Below are positions 42,884 to 51,588 of a stretch of 64,000 nucleotides of DNA, in pieces. The stretch is taken from assembly GCF_040545925.1 (NCBI RefSeq), contig NZ_JBEPMX010000008.1, forward strand, positions 62,001-126,000, written 5' to 3'. Both the position numbers and the translations under genes were made by a program. The DNA is from Alkalibacillus flavidus. GTDB taxonomy: Bacteria > Bacillota > Bacilli > Bacillales > Alkalibacillaceae. Below the pieces are notes generated by a model. That model was not told the origin of the DNA. It saw nothing but the letters and a program-made list of their open reading frames with translations, and made no database searches. The first letter of the stretch is position 1; every line of letters starts with the position of its first letter.

Positions 42884-43630
42884 TTATTGAGACCAATCTA
42901 ATTGTTCTAAGTAATGATAGATATCTTCATGAACTTGTTCTTTGTAATCACTTAACGTAATCACATGGGGTGCCCCTTCATACCATTTAATATCTTTTTG
43001 GTCGCACTCAACGTTGTCATAAATATGTTGTGCACTATCTTTGTTGATCATCTCATCTGCTCCTGCTTGTAACACATATGTCGGGGCATAAATAGTGTCT
43101 AAATCTCGTTCAACGGATTGAATTAATTGACTTAAGGACTCAAACATATCCGTTGAATTGTCCATAAGCTCATCAACTTCTTGTTTTATTGTTTCTTTAT
43201 CCTTCTGCTCTAATTGTTTATATTCTTTCGCTTTGAAACGATAGCCTGCTGACAATTCATCTTTATTGTCAAAGAAGATCGGGGTACAGATCGGCATGAC
43301 ACCTTTAACTGGTTTATTCATGGCTAGTTTTAACGATAGAACACCACCTAATGATAAGCCGGCAACTGCAATTTCCTCATAGCCTAGATCTCGCAAATGC
43401 TCATAAGCTGCGACTACATCTTCCCACCAATCATCAGCTGTTGTTTCAGCGAGCTCTTCAGGTGGTTTACCGTGTCCGCGGTAGATCGGAGCATGCGTTG
43501 TATAGCCTTGTTTTTCTAAGTAACGGCCTAACATACGGACGTCCGCTGAATGGCCCGTAAATCCGTGTAGTAGAAGGACAGCTCGTGGTCCTGCTTCGAA
43601 TGTGAATGGTTTTGGTTCTTTGATTTTCAT
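42884..43630 (-). CDS. est: Carboxylesterase (Est30/YvaK family)
   Basis: A soluble alpha/beta hydrolase of 248 residues close to the Geobacillus Est30 and B. subtilis YvaK carboxylesterases. The oxyanion segment LLHGFTGHSADVRMLGRYLE lies near residue 19 and the nucleophile motif VAGLSLGGVLSLKLA near 90. The Asp in GADEMINKDSAQ lies near 195 and the His in GAPHVITL near 225. Its position between secG and rnr is that of B. subtilis yvaK. It precedes rnr by 21 bases. Confidence 0.9.
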   Translation of the reverse strand: MKIKEPKPFTFEAGPRAVLLLHGFTGHSADVRMLGRYLEKQGYTTHAPIYRGHGKPPEELAETTADDWWEDVVAAYEHLRDLGYEEIAVAGLSLGGVLSLKLAMNKPVKGVMPICTPIFFDNKDELSAGYRFKAKEYKQLEQKDKETIKQEVDELMDNSTDMFESLSQLIQSVERDLDTIYAPTYVLQAGADEMINKDSAQHIYDNVECDQKDIKWYEGAPHVITLSDYKEQVHEDIYHYLEQLDWSQ

Positions 43631-43705
43631 GTCTGTCTTCCTTTCTAATCTACTAATTAATACAGTTCCCTCTATTTGGTATTTTTAATCATTTTTTTAA
43701 CGTAA

Positions 43706-43734
43706 AAAGCAGCAAGTTATATAACTTGCTGCTT
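43706..43734 (-). terminator. Terminator after secG
   Basis: Perfect hairpin AAGCAGCAAGTTA against TAACTTGCTGCTT on the minus strand, followed by TTTACG. It separates secG from est. Confidence 0.85.
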
Positions 43735-43750
43735 CAATCGTAGCGCTTAT

Positions 43751-43984
43751 TTATTGCACGATATAACCGAGTAGGAACGTCACGACCATAAACGATACAC
43801 CTAAAATAATCGTTAGTCGGTGTAAGATCCCTTCCATCCCGCGTGCTTTTTGCTTACCGAAAAGTTGTTCAGCACCGCCAGAAATTGAGCCAGATAAGCC
43901 AGCACTTTTTCCTTGTTGCAAGAGAACAACGGTAATTAACGCAATCGTATTAATAAATAATAATGTAGCTAAAACTCCATACAT
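43751..43984 (-). CDS. secG: Preprotein translocase subunit SecG
   Basis: Small subunit of the SecYEG channel, 77 residues with two membrane segments (about 3-22 and 54-74). Between them is the conserved cytoplasmic loop LLQQGKSAGLSGSISGGAEQ then LFGKQKARGMEG. The ATG at 43984 lies eight bases after GAGGAGG; the longer frame overlaps that site. In Bacillus the gene commonly stands just upstream of est and rnr, as here. Confidence 0.93.
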   Translation of the reverse strand: MYGVLATLLFINTIALITVVLLQQGKSAGLSGSISGGAEQLFGKQKARGMEGILHRLTIILGVSFMVVTFLLGYIVQ

Positions 43985-44063
43985 TGCATTGACCTCCTCA
44001 TGCATACGCACAAATCCATAAGTTTACTTTAGCACAAATAAGACGACCATTGCAAGATAGATT

Positions 44064-45323
44064 TTAGGCATTTGAGCTGACGGAAGGTTTTTCATCTTCT
44101 CCGTCTAAATCGGGTTCCGTTTCGTTAATATAAAGGGCACATGCCGCATCACCTGTAATGTTTACAGCTGTACGTGTCATATCAAGTAAACGGTCCACAC
44201 CGAGAATCAGTCCGATCGCTTCAACAGGTAAGCCGACTTGGTCTAACACCATTGCCAGCATGATTAAGCCGACACCTGGCACACCCGCAGTACCAATCGA
44301 TGCTAGTACGGCAATTAAGACGACTGTTAACATTTCGGTTAAACTCAAGCTTTCGGCATAAACTTGAGCAATAAAGACGGTTGCTACACCTTGCATAATC
44401 GCGGTACCGTCCATATTAATCGTTGCACCTACTGGCTGAACGAAACCACTCACTGATTCACGGACACCTAAACGCTTTTGCGCTGTTGTCATCGAGACAG
44501 GTAATGTCGCACTACTACTAGCTGTACCGAATGCCACACTAATTGCTTGAGCGAAGTTTTTAATAAACCATATAGGACTCTTCTTTGCCATAAACTTAAT
44601 CACAGAGCCATACGTCACTACAGCATGAACGACTAACGCGAGTAGTACGACTAAGAAGTAAGCAAACATTGATTTAATGGCATCAAACCCTGTACCACCA
44701 ACAGCCGATGCGATTAACGCGAACGCACCCAATGGCGCCATGTACATAATGATTTTAATTAAGTACATCACTAGATCAAAGGCTTGTTCAAATAAATGAT
44801 AAATTTTATCCGTTTTCTTACTCAAGACAGCTAAGGCAAAACCAATGAAAATTGAGAAAAAGATAATCTGTAACATTTCACCATTAACCATCGCGTCAAT
44901 CGGGTTCGTCGGAATAATATTGACTAATGTATCAACAACAGATGGCGTTTCTTCTGCTTGATACCCTTCTTCAATATCAACTGTATCTAAAATACCCGGT
45001 TCACCTGGTTTGAATAGCAAGGCTAATGACATCGCAATCGTTAAGGCAACCGTTGTCGAAAGTAAGAAAAACCCGATTGTTTTACCACCGATACGTCCTA
45101 ACTTTTTCGGGTCACCAAGTCCTGCTGTACCAAGAACAATTGATACGAACACAATGGGTACGACCATCATTTGAATCAATCGTAAGAAAATATCGCCGAG
45201 CGGTGTGAAAACATATGTATCAACCCGATTAAACCATAGATCAGGGAAGAATAAGTTCATCACAATACCGACTGCAATACCTAGAATTAATGCAATAACA
45301 ATTTGCTTCGTTAAGTTCTGCAT
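44064..45323 (-). CDS. Dicarboxylate/amino acid:cation symporter (DAACS, GltP/GltT type)
   Basis: Sodium- or proton-coupled symporter for glutamate, aspartate or C4-dicarboxylates, 419 residues, with the GltPh fold. Key blocks are the serine-rich hairpin FGTASSSATLPVSM near residue 267, the NMDGTAIMQG motif near 300, and MTRTAVNITGDAACALY near 385, whose Asp and Asn contact the substrate. It is a single gene with a good promoter. A short acidic tail ends the protein. The specific substrate is not decided by sequence. Confidence 0.9.
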   Translation of the reverse strand: MQNLTKQIVIALILGIAVGIVMNLFFPDLWFNRVDTYVFTPLGDIFLRLIQMMVVPIVFVSIVLGTAGLGDPKKLGRIGGKTIGFFLLSTTVALTIAMSLALLFKPGEPGILDTVDIEEGYQAEETPSVVDTLVNIIPTNPIDAMVNGEMLQIIFFSIFIGFALAVLSKKTDKIYHLFEQAFDLVMYLIKIIMYMAPLGAFALIASAVGGTGFDAIKSMFAYFLVVLLALVVHAVVTYGSVIKFMAKKSPIWFIKNFAQAISVAFGTASSSATLPVSMTTAQKRLGVRESVSGFVQPVGATINMDGTAIMQGVATVFIAQVYAESLSLTEMLTVVLIAVLASIGTAGVPGVGLIMLAMVLDQVGLPVEAIGLILGVDRLLDMTRTAVNITGDAACALYINETEPDLDGEDEKPSVSSNA

Positions 45324-45414
45324 GTATAACGCCTCCTCTTGTAGTCAATTAAATATGCAATCGCTTTCTTTCATTTTTAAAACTTTCATGGATTAAAGAT
45401 TTGTCATGTAATAG

Positions 45415-45442
45415 ATTATAGTAAAAATCATCGAATTTGCAA
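45415..45442 (-). promoter_or_regulatory. Promoter of the DAACS symporter gene
   Basis: TTGCAA (45442-45437) and a perfect TATAAT (45420-45415), 16 bases apart on the minus strand, about 90 bases before the ATG. Confidence 0.7.
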
Positions 45443-45504
45443 ATTGTTTTTTAACATTTTGGACAAACCATTTTAACCCAATAGAATAATTAAAAACGGA
45501 TGAT

Positions 45505-45612
45505 TCACTCGTTCTTTATCGTCGATTTTAAAGATATATCATCGAATTCTAAATTTTATCGCCGGTCCACAAATTAAATCGTCGAATTCACAAATTTATC
45601 GCCGATTCTCTA
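45505..45612. repeat. Degenerate array of about five ATCG-CGA units, period near 21 bp
   Basis: Units resembling ATCGTCGAATTC-n-AAATT recur about every 20-21 bases: TTATCGTCGATTTTAAAGAT, ATCATCGAATTCTAAATTT, ATCGCCGGTCCACAAATT, ATCGTCGAATTCACAAATT and ATCGCCGATTCTCTAAAT. No gene is present. The array lies between the symporter promoter and the eno terminator. Confidence 0.75.
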
Positions 45613-45622
45613 AATACAGAAA

Positions 45623-45647
45623 ACCCGAGGCAACGCACGCCCCGGGT
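45623..45647 (-). terminator. Terminator of the glycolytic operon
   Basis: GC-rich hairpin ACCCGGGGC against GCCTCGGGT on the minus strand with a seven-base loop, followed by TTTTCTGTATTT. It lies about 13 bases beyond the eno stop codon. Confidence 0.88.
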
Positions 45648-45659
45648 CAACCTGCTTCA

Positions 45660-46943
45660 TTATTTTAAGTTATAAAACGCTGATTCGCCTGCGTAAAAGG
45701 CTGTCGTCATTAAATCTTCTTCAATACGAAGAAGTTGATTGTATTTCGCAACGCGGTCCGTACGTGACGGTGCGCCTGTTTTAATTTGGCCAGCGTTTGT
45801 TGCAACGGCAATGTCTGCAATCGTCGCGTCTTCAGTTTCACCTGAGCGGTGCGAGATGACAGCTGTATAGCCAGCGCGTTTCGCCATTTCGATCGCTTCG
45901 AATGTTTCCGTTAGCGTGCCGATTTGGTTCACTTTAACTAAAATCGAGTTACCGATGCCTTTCTCGATACCTTCTTCTAGTTTCTTCGTATTTGTAACGA
46001 ATAAGTCATCGCCAACTAACTGAACACGGTCGCCGATACGTTCTGTTAGCACTTTGAAGCCGTCCCAGTCGTTTTCGTCTAATCCGTCTTCAATGCTGAC
46101 GATTGGGAACTTGTTAATCAAGTCTTCATACCAATCGACCATTTCTTCAGCTGAACGTGTCACACCTTCGCCTTTAAGGTTGTATTGACCATCTTGATAA
46201 ATTTCAGATGCTGCAACGTCCATCGCTAATTTGATGTCAGAACCGATAGTGTAACCCGCTTTTTCAACTGCTTCCACAATTGTTTCAAGCGCTTCTTCGT
46301 TCGACTTCAAGTTCGGCGCGAAACCACCTTCGTCACCAACACCTGTCGCATAGCCTTTGCTCTTAAGTACTTTCTTAAGCGCGTGGAAAATTTCCGCCCC
46401 TTGGCGTAGCGCTTCTTTAAACGTTGGAGCACTAACAGGCATAATCATGAACTCTTGAATGTCGACATTGTTATCCGCATGTTCCCCACCGTTTAAAATG
46501 TTCATCATTGGTGTTGGAAGCGTGTGTGCAGAGAAACCACCTAAGTATTTATAAAGTGGCTTCCCTTCAAAGTCCGCTGCTGCATGAGCTGCTGCCATTG
46601 ATACGCCTAGAATAGCGTTAGCACCTAAACGGCCTTTGTTTTCTGTTCCGTCTAATTCGATTAAGGTTTGGTCAATAATCAACTGTTCCGTGACGTCAAA
46701 TCCGATTAATTCTGGTGCGATGATTTCGTTCACGTTTTCAACTGCTGTTTCAACACCTTTGCCTAAATAACGGTTGTCGTCTCCGTCACGTAGTTCAACA
46801 GCTTCGTATTCACCTGTTGAAGCACCGCTTGGTACCATGGCTTTACCGAATGCGCCAGAATCTGTCATCACTTCAACTTCAACTGTTGGGTTACCTCTTG
46901 AATCTAATACTTCACGTGCACCTACATCTAAAATATAAGGCAT
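45660..46943 (-). CDS. eno: Enolase
   Basis: Converts 2-phosphoglycerate to phosphoenolpyruvate; also a component of the Bacillus RNA degradosome. The 427-residue protein is full length. Conserved segments are ILDVGAREVLDSRGNPTVEV at the start, GDEGGFAPNLKSNEEAL near 204, and magnesium ligands in IEDGLDENDW and VGDDLFVTN. The catalytic VISHRSGETEDATIADIAV-type block lies near 365. The ATG at 46943 lies nine bases after AAGGAG. It is the last gene of cggR-gap-pgk-tpiA-gpmI-eno. Confidence 0.96.
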   Translation of the reverse strand: MPYILDVGAREVLDSRGNPTVEVEVMTDSGAFGKAMVPSGASTGEYEAVELRDGDDNRYLGKGVETAVENVNEIIAPELIGFDVTEQLIIDQTLIELDGTENKGRLGANAILGVSMAAAHAAADFEGKPLYKYLGGFSAHTLPTPMMNILNGGEHADNNVDIQEFMIMPVSAPTFKEALRQGAEIFHALKKVLKSKGYATGVGDEGGFAPNLKSNEEALETIVEAVEKAGYTIGSDIKLAMDVAASEIYQDGQYNLKGEGVTRSAEEMVDWYEDLINKFPIVSIEDGLDENDWDGFKVLTERIGDRVQLVGDDLFVTNTKKLEEGIEKGIGNSILVKVNQIGTLTETFEAIEMAKRAGYTAVISHRSGETEDATIADIAVATNAGQIKTGAPSRTDRVAKYNQLLRIEEDLMTTAFYAGESAFYNLK

Positions 46944-46964
46944 CGCAATCACTCCTTCATTTAG

Positions 46965-48497
46965 TTATTTTATTAATGATTGTCCTGTCATATCGTCTGG
47001 TTGGTCGACTTGTAATAAGTCGAGTAATGTTGGGGCGAGGTCGCCTAAAATGCCACCTTCACGTAACTCAACATTTTCCTTTGTGACAATGACTGGAACA
47101 GGGTTTGTCGTATGCGCGGTCATCGGACTGCCATCATCGTTTAACACGATATCCGAATTACCGTGGTCAGCCGTTATAATGACAGACCCACCTAATTCAT
47201 GAATTTTATCAACTACACGGCCTAAACATTCATCGACCGCTTCAACCGCTTTAATCGTTGGCTCTAACATACCTGAGTGGCCAACCATGTCAGGGTTTGC
47301 GAAGTTTAAAATTGTTAAATTCGGCGCATCCTCGTCATAAGCTTCGATCAACGCATCCGTCACTTCATACGCACTCATTTCCGGTTTCAAATCGTATGTT
47401 GCGACTTTCGGTGAGTCAATTAAAATACGATTCTCACCGTCAAACGTTTGCTCTAATCCACCGTTCATAAAATACGTCACGTGTGGGTATTTTTCTGTTT
47501 CCGCAATACGTAATTGCGTCATGCCGTTGTTTGACACAACTTCACCGATAGTATTCTCAGGTGTATTCGGTGGAAACGCAACATCAACCGTGAACGCATC
47601 ACTGTATTGCGTCATCGTCACCATATGAAGATTGTGTAACGGCTCGTACTCGGTTTCAAAATCATCTAAACGATTATTCGAGAAAACATCCGTCAGTTGT
47701 TGCGCACGGTCTGGACGGAAATTCGCAAATAAAATCGCGTCGCCATCCTCAACAGTCGCAACCGGCTTACCATTTTCCGTTAATACGAATGGCTCGACAA
47801 ATTCATCAACAATGTCTTCGTCATATGAGTCTTTAACTGCTTGAATAGCATCCGTCGTCTGTTTCACATCACCTAAACGAAGAGCACGAAACGCTTTTTC
47901 GACACGTTCCCAACGTTTGTCACGGTCCATCGCATAATAACGACCTGACACACTGGCAAGTTTCCCGACACCAATCTCGTCCATTTTCGCTTGCAACCGT
48001 TCTAAATACGTCACAGCTGTTTTCGGCCCGACGTCACGTCCATCTAAAAAGGCATGCACATACACACGGTCAATACCTTTCGCTTTCGCGGCATCTAACA
48101 TCGCATGAATATGATTTTCATGACTGTGGACGCCACCATCCGATAACAAACCGAAAATATGCCACGCACCATCATGGTCTTTCACATGATCAGCTGCTTT
48201 CGTAAAACTTTCATTTTGTTGAAAGCTACCGTCTTTAATCGCTAAATTAATGCGCGTTAAATTTTGATACACAACACGGCCTGCACCGATATTTAAATGA
48301 CCGACCTCAGAGTTCCCCATCTGTCCTTCAGGGAGCCCGACTGCCTCACCACAAGCTGTTAATTGTGAATGAGGGAACTCACCCCAGTAACGATCAAAAT
48401 TAGGTGTGTTCGCTTGTTTAACCGCATTGCCATAAGCTTCATCACGCATCGCATAGCCGTCTAAAATAATGAGCGCTGCTAATGGTTGCTTAGGCAT
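46965..48497 (-). CDS. gpmI: 2,3-bisphosphoglycerate-independent phosphoglycerate mutase
   Basis: Manganese enzyme that interconverts 3- and 2-phosphoglycerate. The 510-residue protein has the alkaline phosphatase-like metal domain, with LIILDGYAMRDEAYGNA at the start and the phosphorylated Ser in QMGNSEVGHLNIGAGR near 60. The inserted transferase domain holds HAFLDGRDVGPKTA near 125, and late ligands lie in IITADHGNSD near 440. The ATG at 48497 overlaps the tpiA end by eight bases and follows GGAGGC. It lies between tpiA and eno as usual. Confidence 0.95.
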   Translation of the reverse strand: MPKQPLAALIILDGYAMRDEAYGNAVKQANTPNFDRYWGEFPHSQLTACGEAVGLPEGQMGNSEVGHLNIGAGRVVYQNLTRINLAIKDGSFQQNESFTKAADHVKDHDGAWHIFGLLSDGGVHSHENHIHAMLDAAKAKGIDRVYVHAFLDGRDVGPKTAVTYLERLQAKMDEIGVGKLASVSGRYYAMDRDKRWERVEKAFRALRLGDVKQTTDAIQAVKDSYDEDIVDEFVEPFVLTENGKPVATVEDGDAILFANFRPDRAQQLTDVFSNNRLDDFETEYEPLHNLHMVTMTQYSDAFTVDVAFPPNTPENTIGEVVSNNGMTQLRIAETEKYPHVTYFMNGGLEQTFDGENRILIDSPKVATYDLKPEMSAYEVTDALIEAYDEDAPNLTILNFANPDMVGHSGMLEPTIKAVEAVDECLGRVVDKIHELGGSVIITADHGNSDIVLNDDGSPMTAHTTNPVPVIVTKENVELREGGILGDLAPTLLDLLQVDQPDDMTGQSLIK

Positions 48498-49251
48498 TGG
48501 CACCAGCCTCCACGAGTTTCACGAATGATTCTTCTTCTAAACTAGCGCCACCAACTAGAGCACCATCAATATCAGACTGGCTTAACAGTTCGTCGATATT
48601 CGCTGGTTTCACGCTGCCACCGTATTGAATGCGCACTGCGTCAGCTACATCACCGGAAAATGTATCACGTAGCACTTGACGAATATGTGCACAGACATCA
48701 TTAGCTTCTTCACTCGTCGCTGTTTTACCTGTACCAATCGCCCAGATCGGTTCATACGCAATCACAACTTGTTTTGCCTGCTCTTCTGTTAACCCAGCAA
48801 GTCCGGCTTTCACTTGTTGTTCGACAAACGGGAATGTTTCATTGTTTTCGCGTTGCTCTAATGTTTCGCCTACACAAACGATCGGCGTGATCTCATGTTT
48901 AAATGCAGCTTTAACTTTTTCATTAACGGAGTCATCTGTTTCACCGAACATCTCACGGCGCTCAGAGTGACCTATCACGACGTAATCGACTAAAATATCT
49001 TTAAGCATTTCTGGACTCACTTCACCAGTAAACGCACCACTGTCCTCAAAATGCATGTTTTGAGCACCGATACCGAGTTGAAAATCGCGTGCTGCTTCGG
49101 TTAATAACGGTAAATGAATATGCGGGGCGCAGACGACCGCTTCGACTTTGTCCGCTTCTGGTAATTGTTCGCGTACATTTAAAACAAAACGCGCGCCATC
49201 TCCTGCTAATTTATTCATTTTCCAATTGCCTGCTATAATTGGTTTACGCAT
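48490..49251 (-). CDS. tpiA: Triosephosphate isomerase
   Basis: Interconverts dihydroxyacetone phosphate and glyceraldehyde 3-phosphate. The 253-residue protein has the standard catalytic residues: Lys in AGNWKMNK near residue 11, His in VIGHSERRE near 95 and the catalytic Glu in IAYEPIWAIGTGKTA near 167. The phosphate loop IQYGGSVKPAN lies near 210. It starts immediately after the pgk stop codon and overlaps gpmI. Confidence 0.96.
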   Translation of the reverse strand: MRKPIIAGNWKMNKLAGDGARFVLNVREQLPEADKVEAVVCAPHIHLPLLTEAARDFQLGIGAQNMHFEDSGAFTGEVSPEMLKDILVDYVVIGHSERREMFGETDDSVNEKVKAAFKHEITPIVCVGETLEQRENNETFPFVEQQVKAGLAGLTEEQAKQVVIAYEPIWAIGTGKTATSEEANDVCAHIRQVLRDTFSGDVADAVRIQYGGSVKPANIDELLSQSDIDGALVGGASLEEESFVKLVEAGANA

Positions 49252-50451
49252 TTATTTCACCTCTTCATCTAATTCATTCAACGCTGCGACACCTGGTAAG
49301 ACTTTACCTTCCATAAATTCTAATGACGCACCACCGCCCGTTGACATGTGGTCCATCTGATCAGCGTAATTAAATTTCTCAACAGCTGACGCAGAATCGC
49401 CACCACCGATAACTGTATAGCCTTCTGTTTCAGCTAAGGCCTTGGCAACACCTTTCGTTCCGTGTGAGAATGGTTCATATTCAAAGACACCCATTGGACC
49501 GTTCCAAATGATCAGCTTCGAATCTTTAATGATGTCGGCATACTTCTCAACCGTCTCAGAGCCTATATCTAAACCTTCCCAATCACTCGGAATGTCATCG
49601 ATTGGAACGACTTTCGTATTTGCATCACGAGAAAAATCATCAGCGACTGTCACATCAACCGGTAAATGAAGTGAAACACCTTTATCTTTCGCTTTTTGAA
49701 TAAATTGTTTCGCTGAATCAATATTATCTTCATCAAGTAACGATTTTCCGATTTCGTGGCCTAACGCTTTAATAAACGTATACGACAAGCCACCACCAAT
49801 TAATAAATGGTCGACACGGTCGATTAAATGGTCAATGACACCAATCTTATCCTTCACTTTCGCGCCACCAATAATCGCTGTGAATGGGCGCTCTGGATTG
49901 TCTAATGCTTTGCCTAATACTTCGATTTCTTTTTCAAGTAAAAAGCCAGATACAGATGTCACATGATGGGCAATACCTTCAGTCGATGCATGAGCGCGGT
50001 GAGCAGCACCAAACGCATCATTAACAAAAAGGTCAGCCAACGATGCGAATTGTTTCGCTAACGCTTCATCGTTTTTCTTCTCGCCTTTTTCAAAACGAAC
50101 ATTTTCAAGAAGCATGACATCGCCGTTTTCCAATTCACTGGCTGCTTTTGCGACATCATCACTATACACATCATCTGTTTTGAATACAGGTTGTTCTAAA
50201 TAATTACTTAAATGTTGTGCGATCGGATCTAATCGTAATTCCTCAACCACTTCACCATCTGGACGACCTAGGTGACTAGCTAAAATCACTTTCGCACCAT
50301 TTTGAATTAAGTACATAATCGTTGGAAGCGCTGCTTGAATACGCGTATCATCCGAAATTTCGCCACCGGACATTGGCACGTTAAAATCGACACGACAAAA
50401 GACGCGCTTACCTTCTAATTCCACATCACGTAAGTTCATTTTTCGTTTCAC
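49252..50451 (-). CDS. pgk: Phosphoglycerate kinase
   Basis: ATP-forming step of lower glycolysis, 399 residues. The substrate-binding N-terminal part has RVFCRVDFNVPMSGGEISDD near residue 18, the ASHLGRPDGEV segment near 60, and the C-terminal nucleotide site GGGDSASAVEKF near 376. The GTG at 50451 lies seven bases after GGAGGT and gives the family-like start; the ATG at 50439 is possible but lies further away. A GGAGGGAC/GTCCCTCC hairpin lies between gap and pgk. Confidence 0.95.
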   Translation of the reverse strand: MKRKMNLRDVELEGKRVFCRVDFNVPMSGGEISDDTRIQAALPTIMYLIQNGAKVILASHLGRPDGEVVEELRLDPIAQHLSNYLEQPVFKTDDVYSDDVAKAASELENGDVMLLENVRFEKGEKKNDEALAKQFASLADLFVNDAFGAAHRAHASTEGIAHHVTSVSGFLLEKEIEVLGKALDNPERPFTAIIGGAKVKDKIGVIDHLIDRVDHLLIGGGLSYTFIKALGHEIGKSLLDEDNIDSAKQFIQKAKDKGVSLHLPVDVTVADDFSRDANTKVVPIDDIPSDWEGLDIGSETVEKYADIIKDSKLIIWNGPMGVFEYEPFSHGTKGVAKALAETEGYTVIGGGDSASAVEKFNYADQMDHMSTGGGASLEFMEGKVLPGVAALNELDEEVK

Positions 50452-50476
50452 TTGAAATACCTCCAAGGCTAAATTT

Positions 50477-50503
50477 AAGGAGGGACATATCGAGTCCCTC
50501 CTT
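50477..50503 (-). terminator. Hairpin between gap and pgk
   Basis: Perfect 10-bp arms AAGGAGGGAC and GTCCCTCCTT with a seven-base loop. The T-run after it is poor (TTAAATTTAG), so it may end part of the gap transcripts or protect the 3' end of gap mRNA rather than stop all transcription into pgk. Confidence 0.6.
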
Positions 50504-50557
50504 CTATTTTAGAACAAGTTTTATCATAAAGAAACTCTCATTCGACGTGATTCTTTA

Positions 50558-51565
50558 TTATAGACCTTGCTCTGCCATATAAACCGCTAAATCGACACAA
50601 CGACTAGAATAGCCTGATTCGTTGTCATACCATGATACAACTTTCACCATGTTGTCTTCCATCACTAATGTTGAGTCGCCATCAACGACAGAAGAATGAG
50701 TGTTACCATTGTAATCAGATGATACAAGCTGTAAGTCACTGTAACCTAAGATGCCTTTTAGTTCACCTTCAGCAGCTTCTTTTAATGCATTGTTAACATC
50801 TTCAACTGAAACATTTTGTCCAAGTTCAGCTGTTAAGTCAACAAGTGATACGTTTGGTGTCGGAACACGCATAGCCATACCTGTTAATTTGCCATCCACT
50901 TCTGGAAGTACTTTACCGACGACTTCAGCTGCACCAGTTGTTGTTGGAATGATGTTATTAGCAGCGGCACGCGCACGACGGTAGTCTTTATGCGGTAAGT
51001 CTAGAATTTGTTGGTCGTTCGTGTATGAGTGAACAGTTGTCATAATACCACGGTTAAGACCGAATTTATCACTTAATACTTTCGCAACAGGTGCTAAGCA
51101 GTTTGTCGTACATGACGCGTTTGATACGATTGTGTGAGCACTTGGATCATAGTCACTTTCGTTAACACCCATTAACAATGTCTTGTCTTCTTGCTTACCA
51201 GGTGCTGAAATAATAACTTTCTTCGCGCCTGCGTCGATGTGTTTTTGTGAATCGTCACGTTTTGTGAATAAACCAGTTGATTCAATCACGATTTCAACGC
51301 CTAAGTCGCCCCAACCTAAGTTTGCTGGGTCACGTTCTGACATTACTTTGATTTCTTTACCATCTACAACTAAATTGTCACCTTTAGCTTGAACATCCTC
51401 AGGTAACGTACCATGAACCGAGTCGTACTTAAGTAAATGTGCGAGCATATTCGCATCTGTTAAGTCGTTAATTGCCACTACTTCTACATCGTCATTGTTA
51501 AGCGCTGCGCGAAATACGCGGCGTCCAATTCTTCCAAAACCGTTAATCCCTAATTTTACTGTCAT
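50558..51565 (-). CDS. gap: Glyceraldehyde-3-phosphate dehydrogenase (glycolytic, NAD)
   Basis: The 335-residue enzyme oxidises glyceraldehyde 3-phosphate to 1,3-bisphosphoglycerate. The NAD domain begins KLGINGFGRIGRRVFRAAL, with AINDLTD after beta-2. The catalytic Cys is in SNASCTTNCLAPVAKV near residue 152 and the His in MTTVHSYTNDQQ near 179. The Asp of AINDLTD argues for NAD specificity, as in GapA rather than GapB. It follows cggR directly, which also marks it as the glycolytic form. Confidence 0.96.
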   Translation of the reverse strand: MTVKLGINGFGRIGRRVFRAALNNDDVEVVAINDLTDANMLAHLLKYDSVHGTLPEDVQAKGDNLVVDGKEIKVMSERDPANLGWGDLGVEIVIESTGLFTKRDDSQKHIDAGAKKVIISAPGKQEDKTLLMGVNESDYDPSAHTIVSNASCTTNCLAPVAKVLSDKFGLNRGIMTTVHSYTNDQQILDLPHKDYRRARAAANNIIPTTTGAAEVVGKVLPEVDGKLTGMAMRVPTPNVSLVDLTAELGQNVSVEDVNNALKEAAEGELKGILGYSDLQLVSSDYNGNTHSSVVDGDSTLVMEDNMVKVVSWYDNESGYSSRCVDLAVYMAEQGL

Positions 51566-51588
51566 AAAAAATGCCTCCCATTTTTAAA

